From: JAGMCF01 sp964398885
GTDB lineage: Bacteria; Cloacimonadota; Cloacimonadia; JGIOTU-2
Length of the DNA: 36,315 nucleotides
Direction: 5' to 3'
NCBI GenBank assembly: GCA_964398885.1
Contig: CAYNOU010000021.1
Span: forward strand, 1 to 36,315
Positions within the stretch are counted from its first letter, which is position 1. Every line of letters begins with the position of its first letter. The notes under the pieces were generated by a model. It made no database searches, was not told the DNA's origin, and worked only from the letters and a program-made list of their open reading frames with translations. Both the position numbers and the translations under genes were made by a program. Shown piece by piece: positions 8,568-17,044 of this stretch.

Positions 8568-8791
8568 GTTTCTGGCCTCAGAACCAGAATCTCTTTCATT
8601 GGGACCTTGGCTATTGAAGGTTTTTTCTTTGGATACTTTATTTTTGCCTTTCTGTAAACCTTTTCTGCATCATTCCCTGAAGCCACAACTTTTTGGTCTA
8701 CAATAGCAATCCATTTTCCAGCGTATCTATGGGTATCTGTTTTTATATACCACTCATAATTTTTGGATTTCGGATGGATGCCAGAACTCAT
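8564..8791 (-). CDS. DUF5678 domain protein
   Basis: 75 residues. The core YAGKWIAIVDQKVVASGNDAE, then KVYRKAKIKYPKKKPSIAKVP, is the DUF5678 pattern: a short alpha/beta domain with YxGKWVA, VVASG and a proline-rich ending. Two ATGs are adjacent (8794, 8791); AAGGAG upstream is five bases from the second, which I chose. Function unknown. It is translationally coupled to the protease-like gene, and such pairing suggests the two act together, either as substrate and protease or as a toxin-antitoxin-like pair; that is inference. It lies 74 bases downstream of uvrA on the same strand. Confidence 0.75.
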   Translation of the reverse strand: MSSGIHPKSKNYEWYIKTDTHRYAGKWIAIVDQKVVASGNDAEKVYRKAKIKYPKKKPSIAKVPMKEILVLRPET

Positions 8792-8864
8792 CATTGCTCC
8801 TTTCTTTTATCTTTTGTTTTTATAATATATTTTTTGTAATCTATTAAAAAACAGGTCAAGTTTT

Positions 8865-11690
8865 TTATCCCACCACTTTCCTCAAAAACTGTCCTGTATA
8901 AGACTTCTTGTTTAATACCACTTCCTTTGGCGTGCCAGTAGTTACGATTCTGCCGCCTTCATCTCCACCTTCTGGTCCCAAATCAATAATATAATCTGCA
9001 CATTTTATTACATCAAGATTATGTTCAATCACAACTACAGTATTGCCTTTGTCAACGAGTCTGTTTAGCACAGCAATCAATTTTTTTATATCGTGGAAAT
9101 GCAAGCCAGTTGTGGGCTCATCCAGGATATACAGAGTTTTCCCTGTACTGGTTTTGCTTAATTCACGACCAAGTTTTACCCGCTGTGCCTCACCGCCAGA
9201 AAGGGTGGGGGAGGGCTGCCCAAGCTTTATGTAGCCGAGCCCAACATCAGACAAAATCTGGAGCTTTCTTCTCAATGACGGTATATTTTCAAAGAACTTC
9301 AATGCTTCCTGAACATCCATATTCAGCACATCATCAATGTTTTTCCCCTTATATTTGATTTGTAGGGTCTCATTATTGAACCGTTTTCCTTTACAGATTT
9401 CGCAGGTTACAAAAACATCTGGCAGAAAGTGCATTTCTATCTGTTTAACTCCATTTCCCCTGCAGGCTTCGCATCTACCGCCTGGGACATTAAAGCTAAA
9501 GCGTCCTGGTTTATATCCTCTTACCTTAGCAGCTGGAGTGGTAGCAAAGATATGTCTGATGTCATCCAGAATTTTTGTATAAGTAGCAGGATTTGAACGA
9601 GGAGTTCGTCCAATCGGGTCCTGCGTGATATTGATGACCTTGTCAATTTTATGGAAGTATAACATATCTTTGTATTTCCCCTCTTTATGTGAACTTTTAT
9701 ATAGCCGATTTGCAAGTGCTGGATACAAAGTCTGATTGATTAAAGAACTCTTTCCTGAACCAGAAACCCCTGTGATACAGGTAAAAAGTCCGAGTGGAAT
9801 TTCTACATCTATATGTTTCAGATTATTTTGAGCTACTTTAGTAATCTTAAGAAAGTCTCCATTGTTTTTCCGATATTTTTTTGGAGATGGGATGGAAAGC
9901 TGATTGCTCAAGTATTTACCAGTAAGAGAATTTTCATTTTTGATGATATCTTCTAAAGAGCCGGAGGCAACGATTTCTCCTCCGTAAATACCGCCTAAAG
10001 GTCCAAAATCCAGAATATAATCAGCACTTCGTATCATCTTTGCATCATGCTCAACTACGATTACAGTATTACCAAGATTTTTTAGCCCAACTAGCATATC
10101 AATTAAACGGCTGTTATCTCGTTGATGCAAGCCAATAGTTGGTTCATCAAGAATATACATTACACCAACAAGACCGCTGCCAATTTGAGTCGCCAGTCTT
10201 ATTCTTTCAGATTCTCCACCTGAAAGACTTGGTGCACTTCTATCTAAAGTAAGATAATGTAGTCCTACATTTATCATAAATCTCAGCCGTGCTTTTATCT
10301 CTTTTATCAATTCAGCTGCAATAATTTTCTTATTTCCGGTAAAGTGTAAGTTTTCCATAAATTTTAATATCTCTCTTATTGACATCTTAGAAAGTTCAAC
10401 TATTGATTTGCTATTGATTTTCACATATCTACTTTCAATGCGAAGTTTTGCCCCTCCGCAATCAGCACAAGGTTTCTCACTATAGTAGTTTAGATACATT
10501 CTTCGCATTGCTTCTGACCTTGTTTCTCTAAAGCGTCTCCCGATTGTTGGCAGTAACCCCTCAAAAGGTGTCATAAAATGCCCGGAACTTATTTCTCCAT
10601 CCCAATCAATTCTGAACTTTCTTCCTCTTGAACCGTAAAGGATTACATCTTTTGCGGTCTTGCTTAAATTTTTCCATTGTGTAGAGAGTGAGAATTCAAA
10701 TTCGTCAGCAAGCTGGAGAAGAATGCTGTATCGCCAGGACCTTCTCTTCATACCCATTTCGCCCCAGTATTTAACAGCTCCATCCATAATGGATTTTGAT
10801 TTATCAGGTATAAGTTTATCAATATCCAATTCCATTCGTGAACCAAGTCCGTTGCAGGTTTTACACATACCAAGTGGACTGTTGAAAGAAAACATTTGCG
10901 GTGTTAATTCTGGATAACTGATATTACATTTTGGGCAAGCGTTCTTTTTGCTGAAAAGCTGTGTTTTCTTCTCCTTTGGGTAGTCAATCATCACAATTCC
11001 ATTGGCAAGTTCTAAAGCAATTTCCATAGAATCAGCAAGTCTGCTTTGAATTCCTTTTTTGATTACTAATCTATCCACTACTACTTCAATATTGTGTTTA
11101 CTTTTTTTATCAAGGACTATATTTTCATTAATATCACGAATGATTCCATTAACTCTAACACGCACAAATCCATCTCTTTTAATCCGTTCAAATACATCCT
11201 TGTGTTCACCCTTTCTTTCCCGAACAAGAGGAGCCAGAATTTGAATACGTGTTCCTTCAGGTAAACCAAGCAAATAATTTATCATCTGATCTGAAGACTG
11301 TGAACTAACTTGTGCGCCACATTTATAGCAATATTGAGTTCCAACTCTAGCATATAATACTCGCAGATAATCGTATATTTCAGTAACTGTGCCGACAGTA
11401 GAACGCGGGTTATGACTAGCTGATTTTTGTTCAATGGATACAGCTGGAGAAAGCCCTTCAATGTAATCCACTTTTGGCTTTTCCATCTGCCCCAAAAACT
11501 GGCGAGCATAGGAAGAAAGTGATTCAATATATCTTCGCTGACCTTCAGCATAAAGTGTATCAAAAGCTAAGGATGATTTGCCAGAGCCGCTAACTCCTGT
11601 GAATACGATAAATTTATTGCGCGGAAGCGTTACATTTATGTTTTTTAGATTATGCTCGCAGGCGCCTTTGATAATAATATTTTTTTTCAT
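8865..11690 (-). CDS. uvrA: Excinuclease ABC subunit A
   Basis: 941 residues, full length for UvrA. Walker A of the first ATPase is GVSGSGKS at residues 32-39, and the second is GVSGSGKS near residue 640. Zinc-binding cysteines appear in CPKCNISYPELTPQMF then CKTCNGLG, and again in CEACRGNG then CEICKGKRF. Both ABC signatures are present (LSGGESERIRLA, LSGGEAQRVKLG) with LDEPT Walker B ends. UvrA dimers scan DNA for bulky lesions and load UvrB in nucleotide excision repair. Its last ~250 bases are duplicated, diverged, at 7902-8152, on the far side of a two-gene insertion, so this 3' end may be the one brought in by the insertion. The stop is embedded in a GATAAAAAACTTGACC motif also seen near 4580. 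Confidence 0.97.
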   Translation of the reverse strand: MKKNIIIKGACEHNLKNINVTLPRNKFIVFTGVSGSGKSSLAFDTLYAEGQRRYIESLSSYARQFLGQMEKPKVDYIEGLSPAVSIEQKSASHNPRSTVGTVTEIYDYLRVLYARVGTQYCYKCGAQVSSQSSDQMINYLLGLPEGTRIQILAPLVRERKGEHKDVFERIKRDGFVRVRVNGIIRDINENIVLDKKSKHNIEVVVDRLVIKKGIQSRLADSMEIALELANGIVMIDYPKEKKTQLFSKKNACPKCNISYPELTPQMFSFNSPLGMCKTCNGLGSRMELDIDKLIPDKSKSIMDGAVKYWGEMGMKRRSWRYSILLQLADEFEFSLSTQWKNLSKTAKDVILYGSRGRKFRIDWDGEISSGHFMTPFEGLLPTIGRRFRETRSEAMRRMYLNYYSEKPCADCGGAKLRIESRYVKINSKSIVELSKMSIREILKFMENLHFTGNKKIIAAELIKEIKARLRFMINVGLHYLTLDRSAPSLSGGESERIRLATQIGSGLVGVMYILDEPTIGLHQRDNSRLIDMLVGLKNLGNTVIVVEHDAKMIRSADYILDFGPLGGIYGGEIVASGSLEDIIKNENSLTGKYLSNQLSIPSPKKYRKNNGDFLKITKVAQNNLKHIDVEIPLGLFTCITGVSGSGKSSLINQTLYPALANRLYKSSHKEGKYKDMLYFHKIDKVINITQDPIGRTPRSNPATYTKILDDIRHIFATTPAAKVRGYKPGRFSFNVPGGRCEACRGNGVKQIEMHFLPDVFVTCEICKGKRFNNETLQIKYKGKNIDDVLNMDVQEALKFFENIPSLRRKLQILSDVGLGYIKLGQPSPTLSGGEAQRVKLGRELSKTSTGKTLYILDEPTTGLHFHDIKKLIAVLNRLVDKGNTVVVIEHNLDVIKCADYIIDLGPEGGDEGGRIVTTGTPKEVVLNKKSYTGQFLRKVVG
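8871..9124. repeat. Direct repeat within uvrA 3' end (partner of 7902-8152)
   Basis: The same-orientation counterpart of the uvrA fragment at 7902-8152. Similarity stops abruptly within one codon upstream of the LDEPTTG motif, and at the other end with the stop codon. The 0.72 kb between the copies carries only the DUF5678 and protease-like genes. Confidence 0.85.
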
Positions 11691-11707
11691 CTAAAAATAG
11701 CTTTTTT

Positions 11708-11792
11708 ACCTCAACCCCTAACCCCTTCTCCTACAAGGAGAAGGGGAACTTATTCCCTCTCCTTTTTTTAAGGAGAGGGTCAGGGTGAGGTT
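11708..11792. repeat. REP/MITE-like element, CCTCA...TGAGG family
   Basis: Terminal ACCTCAACCC and GGGTGAGGTT form an inverted repeat enclosing two internal hairpins (CCCCTTCTCC/GGAGAAGGGG and CCCTCTCCTT/AAGGAGAGGG). A second, related copy with the same ends is at 30001-30110. Confidence 0.7.
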
Positions 11793-12058
11793 AAATTTTC
11801 ATACTCCTTTGCGTCCCGATTTGTTTTCGGGACATGAGTGTTTCATCTGAAAATACCTTTAATGTTATATGGAGTAGCTCCGATATATCGGAACTAAATT
11901 CGGCAAGAGACTTGCCGACTCCAAACCATCTTAAATTTTCATGCTCCTTTGCCTGTCCCGCCTGTCCCGTGAAATCTTTTTAATCATTTCACTGGGATTA
12001 AATCTTTTCCTATTTAATGGGGTGTCCCGATATGTTTTCGGGACCTGAATGTTTCATA
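11791..12058. repeat. Two copies of a hairpin module, the second interrupted
   Basis: Copy one (11791-11850) reads TTAAATTTTCATACTCCTTT, then the hairpin GTCCCGA...TCGGGAC (11813-11833), then GAGTGTTTCAT. Copy two (11931-12058) starts and ends the same way, with hairpin 12024-12044, but has about 65 extra bases between the start and the hairpin. Between the copies is a separate pair of hairpins, CTCCGATATATCGGA and GGCAAG/CTTGCC. Confidence 0.6.
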
Positions 12059-12505
12059 ATTAAATCAATCTAACTGAAAGAATGCAAAAGTTGATAAATT
12101 TTTTAAAATAATCTTTTATAAATTTTAATAAATAATTGTCAAGTCAAAATGGTAATTTTGGTACTTTTACTTAACTCAATAGTAAGAGAAGAATAAAAAA
12201 GTTCCCTTTATTAATAGTAAAGGTAAAAATGTTTGATAATAAGAAGAAAGTTAAATCATAGAAATTCCTTTTTACATTTTGGAAGTTATAAGTGCAATCT
12301 GTATAAGATACTCAGTCTTGTCAAGAATTTTGTTAGTAACTTATTTTAAATTTTTCTGGGGCACATTAGTCGCTTAATGAGTCAAACTTACCAACAAGTT
12401 ATTGCAAAATAATTTGATTAAATGACTAATTATTCCCGACCTGTCGGGATGAAATTTTTTTGTCTCTCTTTCCTTCTTGGTTCTTTCATTTTTATAACAT
12501 TGATT

Positions 12506-13024
12506 TTATGAACTTTTGATAGTGCTCCCAGCACACATTAATCTCATCTTACATTTTGCACAAGTTTTCTTTCTGCTGATTGTTCCACTATAAAAGGAAA
12601 CTAAAAGAAGAAGCAACAATACGATTATCTTAGGTGGCGTAAATTTCTGAATAAGTGAAATAATGATCAGTATAAGAGGCATCAGAGTTAAAATTCCATA
12701 AGTAATAGGAGCAAGTTTTTGGCCAATATTTTTATCAAATTTTTTTATATCTCCTTTTTTGAAAAGCAGAGCAGAGAGTTTACCCCAACCCATACAACAC
12801 CATTTGTTGTAATAATAACAATTTGTGCAAAGTAACTTTCTTAACACAATCCCAATCATTATAATAGCAAAACCAAGATAAATCCAGGCAGCCAGTGGAA
12901 GCAAAAACCAACATCCAATAGTTCCCAGAGCAATCCACAGGAGCATCAGACTATTACCAAGAATAATGCCTGCTTTTGGGTATTCTTCTACTCCTTGTTC
13001 ATAGATTTTTGTTTCAGTTTTCAT
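12506..13024 (-). CDS. Cysteine-rich multi-pass membrane protein, function unknown
   Basis: 172 residues with four predicted membrane segments in two pairs (LMLLWIALGTIGCWFLLPLA, AWIYLGFAIIMIGIVL, YGILTLMPLILIIISLI, IIVLLLLLLVSFYSG). After the first pair comes a cysteine cluster, CTNCYYYNKWCCMGWG, and the C-terminus carries CAKCKMRLMCAG. The paired cysteines could bind metal or an iron-sulfur centre, or form disulfides. I do not recognise a named family. It stands alone between the uvrA upstream region and a lipoprotein gene, with no obvious ribosome binding site, so its expression and partners are unclear. Confidence 0.65.
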   Translation of the reverse strand: MKTETKIYEQGVEEYPKAGIILGNSLMLLWIALGTIGCWFLLPLAAWIYLGFAIIMIGIVLRKLLCTNCYYYNKWCCMGWGKLSALLFKKGDIKKFDKNIGQKLAPITYGILTLMPLILIIISLIQKFTPPKIIVLLLLLLVSFYSGTISRKKTCAKCKMRLMCAGSTIKSS

Positions 13025-13324
13025 AATAATTCTTCTTTTTATAGGTTTATCTCGTCTTCTTTAACTTTATTACACATTGCTTTGCTCTTTATAAGATTTT
13101 GCACCGAACTTTTATATAGGTTAAAATATATAGTATTTCTTTAAAAGTTTTCTTAACCGTTTTGTTTTGCCAACTTTTTAATATAGAAATGATTTTTGAA
13201 AAAAGTATATTTGATGTATCTGGGAAAAGTCGAAATTTCGCCTGTTTGTCATTCTCCCAATCAATCAAGTTGAGTGTAAACTCCAGCAAGAATCTAATAA
13301 TTGCAGGCAATTGCGATAGAGCAT
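13025..13324. other. Intergenic region without a supported gene
   Basis: About 300 AT-rich bases between the membrane protein and the lipoprotein gene. An open frame exists on the minus strand (13089-13379), but it overlaps the lipoprotein gene, lacks a ribosome binding site and has no recognisable motif. It may be a decayed gene remnant. Confidence 0.4.
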
Positions 13325-13858
13325 TTATGGAAGCTTTAGGAAATCTTCTTGAGAATAATATTGTAGAAGTTGTTTCCATTGTCCTTTTGTTAATCCTTGA
13401 GGATACTGACAGTAAAGTTTAAGTTTTTCTAAATCATTCTTGTCAAAGATTGGAGAAAAATTCACTTCTGGTTCATTGTAGAGAAAAGCGAAAACAGTAA
13501 TAGGAACTAAGGCTGCCCAGCACAGTTTTTGAATTTTCTCATTTTCTCTAGAATTTGCAGAAGCCATTCCAATATCTATAAGAATCAAAGGAACCATAGC
13601 TATAATTTTTTTAGGTCTTAGACTATATCCACAAATATGAACTCTTTGAATATTTGTAAATGGCACTATGTAAAGTTTGTCCTGATATTTGCAGAAAAGC
13701 GATGAATCGCTTACTGCAAGCAATTCACACTCATAAATATAGCTATTTATAAGCTTGAGATTCGCAGTTTCACCATTAGGTTTAAGCACATTAACTGAAC
13801 TCACACACGAGCAAAACAGGATTAGAATAGCGATTAAACATAAGACATTTCTACTCAA
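13325..13858 (-). CDS. Small lipoprotein, function unknown
   Basis: 177 residues from a TTG start supported by AGGAGG six bases upstream; that ribosome site is itself encoded by the SRGGNN tail of the gene before it. MSRNVLCLIAILILFCSC is a lipoprotein signal ending at Cys-18. The next 70 residues (LKLINSYIYECELLAVSDSS, then LYIVPFTNIQRVHICGY) look like a small beta domain that senses or stores a ligand, followed by two hydrophobic stretches (KIIAMVPLILIDIGMA and LCWAALVPITVFAFLY). The start overlaps the previous gene's stop by four bases, so they are translationally coupled and probably act together in the envelope. Family not recognised. Confidence 0.72.
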   Translation of the reverse strand: MSRNVLCLIAILILFCSCVSSVNVLKPNGETANLKLINSYIYECELLAVSDSSLFCKYQDKLYIVPFTNIQRVHICGYSLRPKKIIAMVPLILIDIGMASANSRENEKIQKLCWAALVPITVFAFLYNEPEVNFSPIFDKNDLEKLKLYCQYPQGLTKGQWKQLLQYYSQEDFLKLP

Positions 13859-15444
13859 TTATTACCTCCTCTACTAGGAAGTTTAGATTCATAGAACTTC
13901 TTATCGTACTGAGGCTTTTTCTCAATCCAGAGTTGGGCTGTTTTTATAATTGTCTCATCATTAAACTCTAATTTTAGTTCTTTTCTTTCTAATTTGGTTT
14001 TTGTTAACCATTCTTTCCGAAGCCATTCAATGTAGAAACCTCGCGATTTAACAAAGTAGGAACGCCTCATCCCTTCTGGTACGTCTCCTGCTTTGAATTT
14101 CAGAAGATAACTCTCACCCGGATAAGTGACAAAATAATCTTTATCTTTTTTCTTGAAAAGAGCAATGAGACTATCTCTTCTATTTCCTTTGTAATCAGTT
14201 AATTCGCTACACGCAATTGTATTTATGCTATAATTTTCATTTCTATCAAAACTCACTCCTATCCAATCTATGAACCAGTTGTCTGGTAAAAATGAAAATC
14301 GCAACTGTGCGATGTTCCTATCAGGAACAGGCAGTTCTACAGCCTCCTGATGCCAGGCTATAGGTCCAGTATCACTAATTCTTATCACTTCTTTGTATTT
14401 TTCCCCATCAAACATTTGAATATGGAGGCCAAAGTGCTTTTGATACCATTTATCCAATTTCAATGCATAAAATATATTTGAAGTCTTTGAGCCAAGCCAG
14501 TCAACTGCCTCAAAACTTTGCGAACTCAGCATCACATCGTAGAGGAGGACAGTATTTAAAAGTGTGTTTCGCAGACGAAATGCGATATACATTTTCTTTG
14601 CATCCTGAGGGACTCTAACTTTTACATCAATCCAATCTCGTGTAATGGTATGAGTAAGTTCCTGCACTGCAAGAGAGTCGCTTTGATACCAATAATTATC
14701 TCTATCTGAAATGAGTTCAGTTACATTACTGCCTGATTTACTAACCGCTTCAAGTATTTGGGCTTCTTTACCAAATAGGATAATACCTCTCTTTTTGGTC
14801 GGGAAGACTTCATACCCTGATGGATGGTCAACAGTTAGCAAGGACAGGTTATTAATATAATGTGTTTCAAGGGCTTCATTAGCAACTTTTATGGTATATT
14901 CACCATTTAAAATCTTTCCAGAATCTAATCTGTCAAAGTCATTCCCTTCAAACCTTTTAGCAATACTATAACTGAATTCTTCTGCTTCTAATGTGTAATC
15001 CTCGCCATCAAACGAATAGATAGTTGGACAGGAGCCAAAAATTGATACCCAGAGAATCATGCCTCCCACGAATGAAGCAACTGCAATTGGTGGTATACTC
15101 GCCAAGAAAGCATCTGCCTGCCATTCTTTTTTATAATACTCTATACATGCTACGCTATCTATCGGAACTGACTTAACAGATGTTGAATTACGTCGTGTCA
15201 AATTGTATCTCCAGCCATTACCATTGATTGTATCTCCTGTAACAGTAAAGCCTTTCTCAAATACAACTACAGAGCCATCATACAAATGCACTTTTGCGGA
15301 TGATTTAATAATATATCTTTCAGATTCTTGAATTTCGTTTTTGTTAAGAGGTTCAACCTTTGTCTGTATAAAAGTACAAGATGTAATTAGTGTAAATGTA
15401 AGAAAAACAGATAGTAAACTAAAAGATGGTTTGGCTTTCTTCAC
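13855..15444 (-). CDS. Large lipoprotein, function unknown
   Basis: 529 residues from a GTG start with AAGGA seven bases upstream. The signal ends in the lipobox ITSC (Cys-23). Residues 45-105 share a VHLYDGSVVVFEKGF / VPIDSVACIEYY pattern with the small lipoprotein next door. A hydrophobic stretch (113-138) leads to FGSCPTIYSFDGEDYTLEAE, a phrase found in uncharacterised secreted proteins of environmental bacteria. The rest is beta-rich (LRFSFLPDNWFIDWIGVSFD) and looks like a carbohydrate- or protein-binding surface domain. No catalytic motif is visible. It forms a coupled two-gene operon with the small lipoprotein and probably sits in the outer membrane or periplasm. Confidence 0.78.
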   Translation of the reverse strand: MKKAKPSFSLLSVFLTFTLITSCTFIQTKVEPLNKNEIQESERYIIKSSAKVHLYDGSVVVFEKGFTVTGDTINGNGWRYNLTRRNSTSVKSVPIDSVACIEYYKKEWQADAFLASIPPIAVASFVGGMILWVSIFGSCPTIYSFDGEDYTLEAEEFSYSIAKRFEGNDFDRLDSGKILNGEYTIKVANEALETHYINNLSLLTVDHPSGYEVFPTKKRGIILFGKEAQILEAVSKSGSNVTELISDRDNYWYQSDSLAVQELTHTITRDWIDVKVRVPQDAKKMYIAFRLRNTLLNTVLLYDVMLSSQSFEAVDWLGSKTSNIFYALKLDKWYQKHFGLHIQMFDGEKYKEVIRISDTGPIAWHQEAVELPVPDRNIAQLRFSFLPDNWFIDWIGVSFDRNENYSINTIACSELTDYKGNRRDSLIALFKKKDKDYFVTYPGESYLLKFKAGDVPEGMRRSYFVKSRGFYIEWLRKEWLTKTKLERKELKLEFNDETIIKTAQLWIEKKPQYDKKFYESKLPSRGGNN

Positions 15445-15477
15445 ATCTTTATCCTTTTTTATTTATTTTGAAAAGCC

Positions 15478-16222
15478 TTATTCACATTTATGTAACACCC
15501 ACACATTTGGCTCAATGTATTCTCCAATATCGTTTTCCAAATCAATATTTACAGGATTCAGAGCACCCGGAATAATATACTTGTTGCTTTCTCCAAAATA
15601 CATTCCAGTCCAATCTTGCCATTCTGCAACGGTGCCTGTAATTATCATAGATTGCTTTGCCACTTTCAAGATTTTGCCACCAAGTTTTATATGAACCCTT
15701 AACCAAGGGTCAAAAGGTAAGCCGTCTCTTTTCCATTTGATATAATTTTCCATTGGTATTGTTGGATATTGTGATTTTAATGTTGGTCGCACAGGAAGGA
15801 TAAGACTATGAAATCCATATTCAGCAGCGAGTTGCTTAAAATTTTGAATAATCTTTGAACTGATTCCTTTCCCCAGATATTTCTTTGATATTACAGCTGC
15901 TAATCCGCATAATGTGTTTGGGTTATCATTATTTTCCATTATGATTTTGATTGCTTCATCAAAGCCAGCCAGTCTCGGCGCCCAGACGGGAAGGTAAATC
16001 ATCAATATTACTATTCCAATAAATTGGAGCAGAATTGCCAACGCCAATATATTCTACGCCAGTTCTGAATAATAGTTGATATTCTGGATATTTTTTATAT
16101 ATTTGTCGCCAATATTTTTTTACATACTTATCTTCACTTAGAAAGGTAGGCCAGGGTTCTTTATGAAGTTGATTAATTACATCTATTAAATTTTGATTGT
16201 CAGATAATCTTTCAGCAATCAT
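15478..16222 (-). pseudogene. GNAT-family acetyltransferase, single-base frameshift
   Basis: Two overlapping minus-strand frames together encode one GNAT protein. The first gives YPEYQLLF, YIGVGNSAPIYW and DDLPS; the second gives VWAPRLAGFDEAI, NTLCGLAAVISKKYLGKGIS (the acetyl-CoA loop region), LILPVRPTLKSQYP, GLPFDPWLRVHIKLGGKIL and VAEWQDWTGM. The frames join at GGG 15988-15990 (CCC on the coding strand): removing one C restores DDLPSVWAPRLAGF. The span of 745 bases is 248 codons plus one, which fits a single inserted base. Relatives acetylate small molecules of unknown identity. Either it is a true pseudogene or there is a sequencing error; the remaining sequence shows no other damage. Confidence 0.82.
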
Positions 16223-16285
16223 TAATATATTGTTTATAAGCTATTGGTCATACAGGCTGATTTAAATTTTGCGCCTACTTTATTA

Positions 16286-16996
16286 CTAAAAGTATACAGA
16301 CAAGCCGAATTTGACTTTCATTGGGTTCAAGAGATATCTTTTTGATGAATTAGTTATTTCCCTTTCATCAGAACTATCAGAATATTTTTCGTGAAAAGTT
16401 TCTTTATATTTTTCATATTCTAATGAAATACCGTATTCAGCGTGGACACTTATATCTTTCTTTACAAACCACTCTAATCCGGCAATCAAGGATGCTCCAA
16501 CAGACCAACTAATTCTCTTTGATGTTGTGGTTGTGACTCTTTCATCAGGTCCGCTAATATGTATTTGTTTTTGTTTACTTTTTCCATAGGTATAATTTGC
16601 AATAGGACCAATACCATAATAAAGTTGAATGCCTTTTTCTGGTCCCGGATAGAAGATATATTGAGTTGCAGTTCCAATACTGTAAGAGTTTTCATGGGAA
16701 TCTCCTTTAGAGGTCACAGAATCTGATAGTAGAGCAGTTCGAGAATTATCATCTTTTTCCGCAGAGAGGCTTATGCCAACTCTCAAGGCGCCTTTATCAG
16801 AAATATGCCATTTATAAGAGATTATGGAGCCCTGAAACGATGCGAGAGTAAAATCTTTGTCAATTTGAAATTGTAATGCTTGTGCCCCTTTGTGGATTGA
16901 GTTGGGTAAATTTTGATTTTTTCCATAAATTGTGTTTGCAAAAAATGAACATAAAATAATGGTTGAAATACATAATGTGTTGAATTTTGGACTCAT
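16286..16996 (-). CDS. Outer-membrane beta-barrel protein
   Basis: 236 residues with a signal peptide (MSPKFNTLCISTIILCSFFANTIYG) and then amphipathic beta-strands (ALQFQIDKDFTLASFQGSII, LRVGISLSAEKD, IQLYYGIGPIANYTYG, WSVGASLIAGLEWF, ISVHAEYGISLEYEKY) ending in VKFGLSVYF, a C-terminal phenylalanine of the kind read by the BAM machinery. Eight to ten strands fit an OmpA/OmpW-sized barrel. The function is unknown; the polar loop DSSDEREITNSS is probably external. It lies downstream of hslU on the same strand, separated by a short palindromic repeat, so it probably has its own transcript or reads through weakly. Confidence 0.8.
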   Translation of the reverse strand: MSPKFNTLCISTIILCSFFANTIYGKNQNLPNSIHKGAQALQFQIDKDFTLASFQGSIISYKWHISDKGALRVGISLSAEKDDNSRTALLSDSVTSKGDSHENSYSIGTATQYIFYPGPEKGIQLYYGIGPIANYTYGKSKQKQIHISGPDERVTTTTSKRISWSVGASLIAGLEWFVKKDISVHAEYGISLEYEKYKETFHEKYSDSSDEREITNSSKRYLLNPMKVKFGLSVYF

Positions 16997-17024
16997 TTTG
17001 GTTCATCCTTTTATTTCATTTTTC

Positions 17025-17044
17025 ATCCCCACGGACGCGGGGAT
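17025..17044. repeat. Palindromic repeat at the end of hslU
   Basis: ATCCCC...GGGGAT with a GC-rich interior, ending at the hslU stop codon. With one mismatch, the reverse of this sequence is found inside the ftsH 3' end (19051-19070). It could act as a terminator stem for hslU. Confidence 0.6.

Larger units (their letters stand above)
11691..12505. other. Gene-free, repeat-rich region upstream of uvrA
   Basis: No open frame with coding character is present. The right-hand 400 bases are AT-rich with one hairpin, TTCCCGAC/GTCGGGAT, at about 12431-12450. The left-hand 370 bases are repeats listed separately. The uvrA promoter, reading leftward, should lie here, but I cannot identify an SOS box. 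Confidence 0.6.

Noticed and set aside
9043..11563. Several long open frames opposite or out of frame with uvrA
   Set aside because: uvrA is intact and accounts for the sequence; these frames have no starts with ribosome sites or known motifs.
13089..13422. Open frames on both strands between the membrane protein and the small lipoprotein
   Set aside because: They overlap the lipoprotein gene, lack ribosome binding sites and show no family motif; kept only as a possible decayed remnant.
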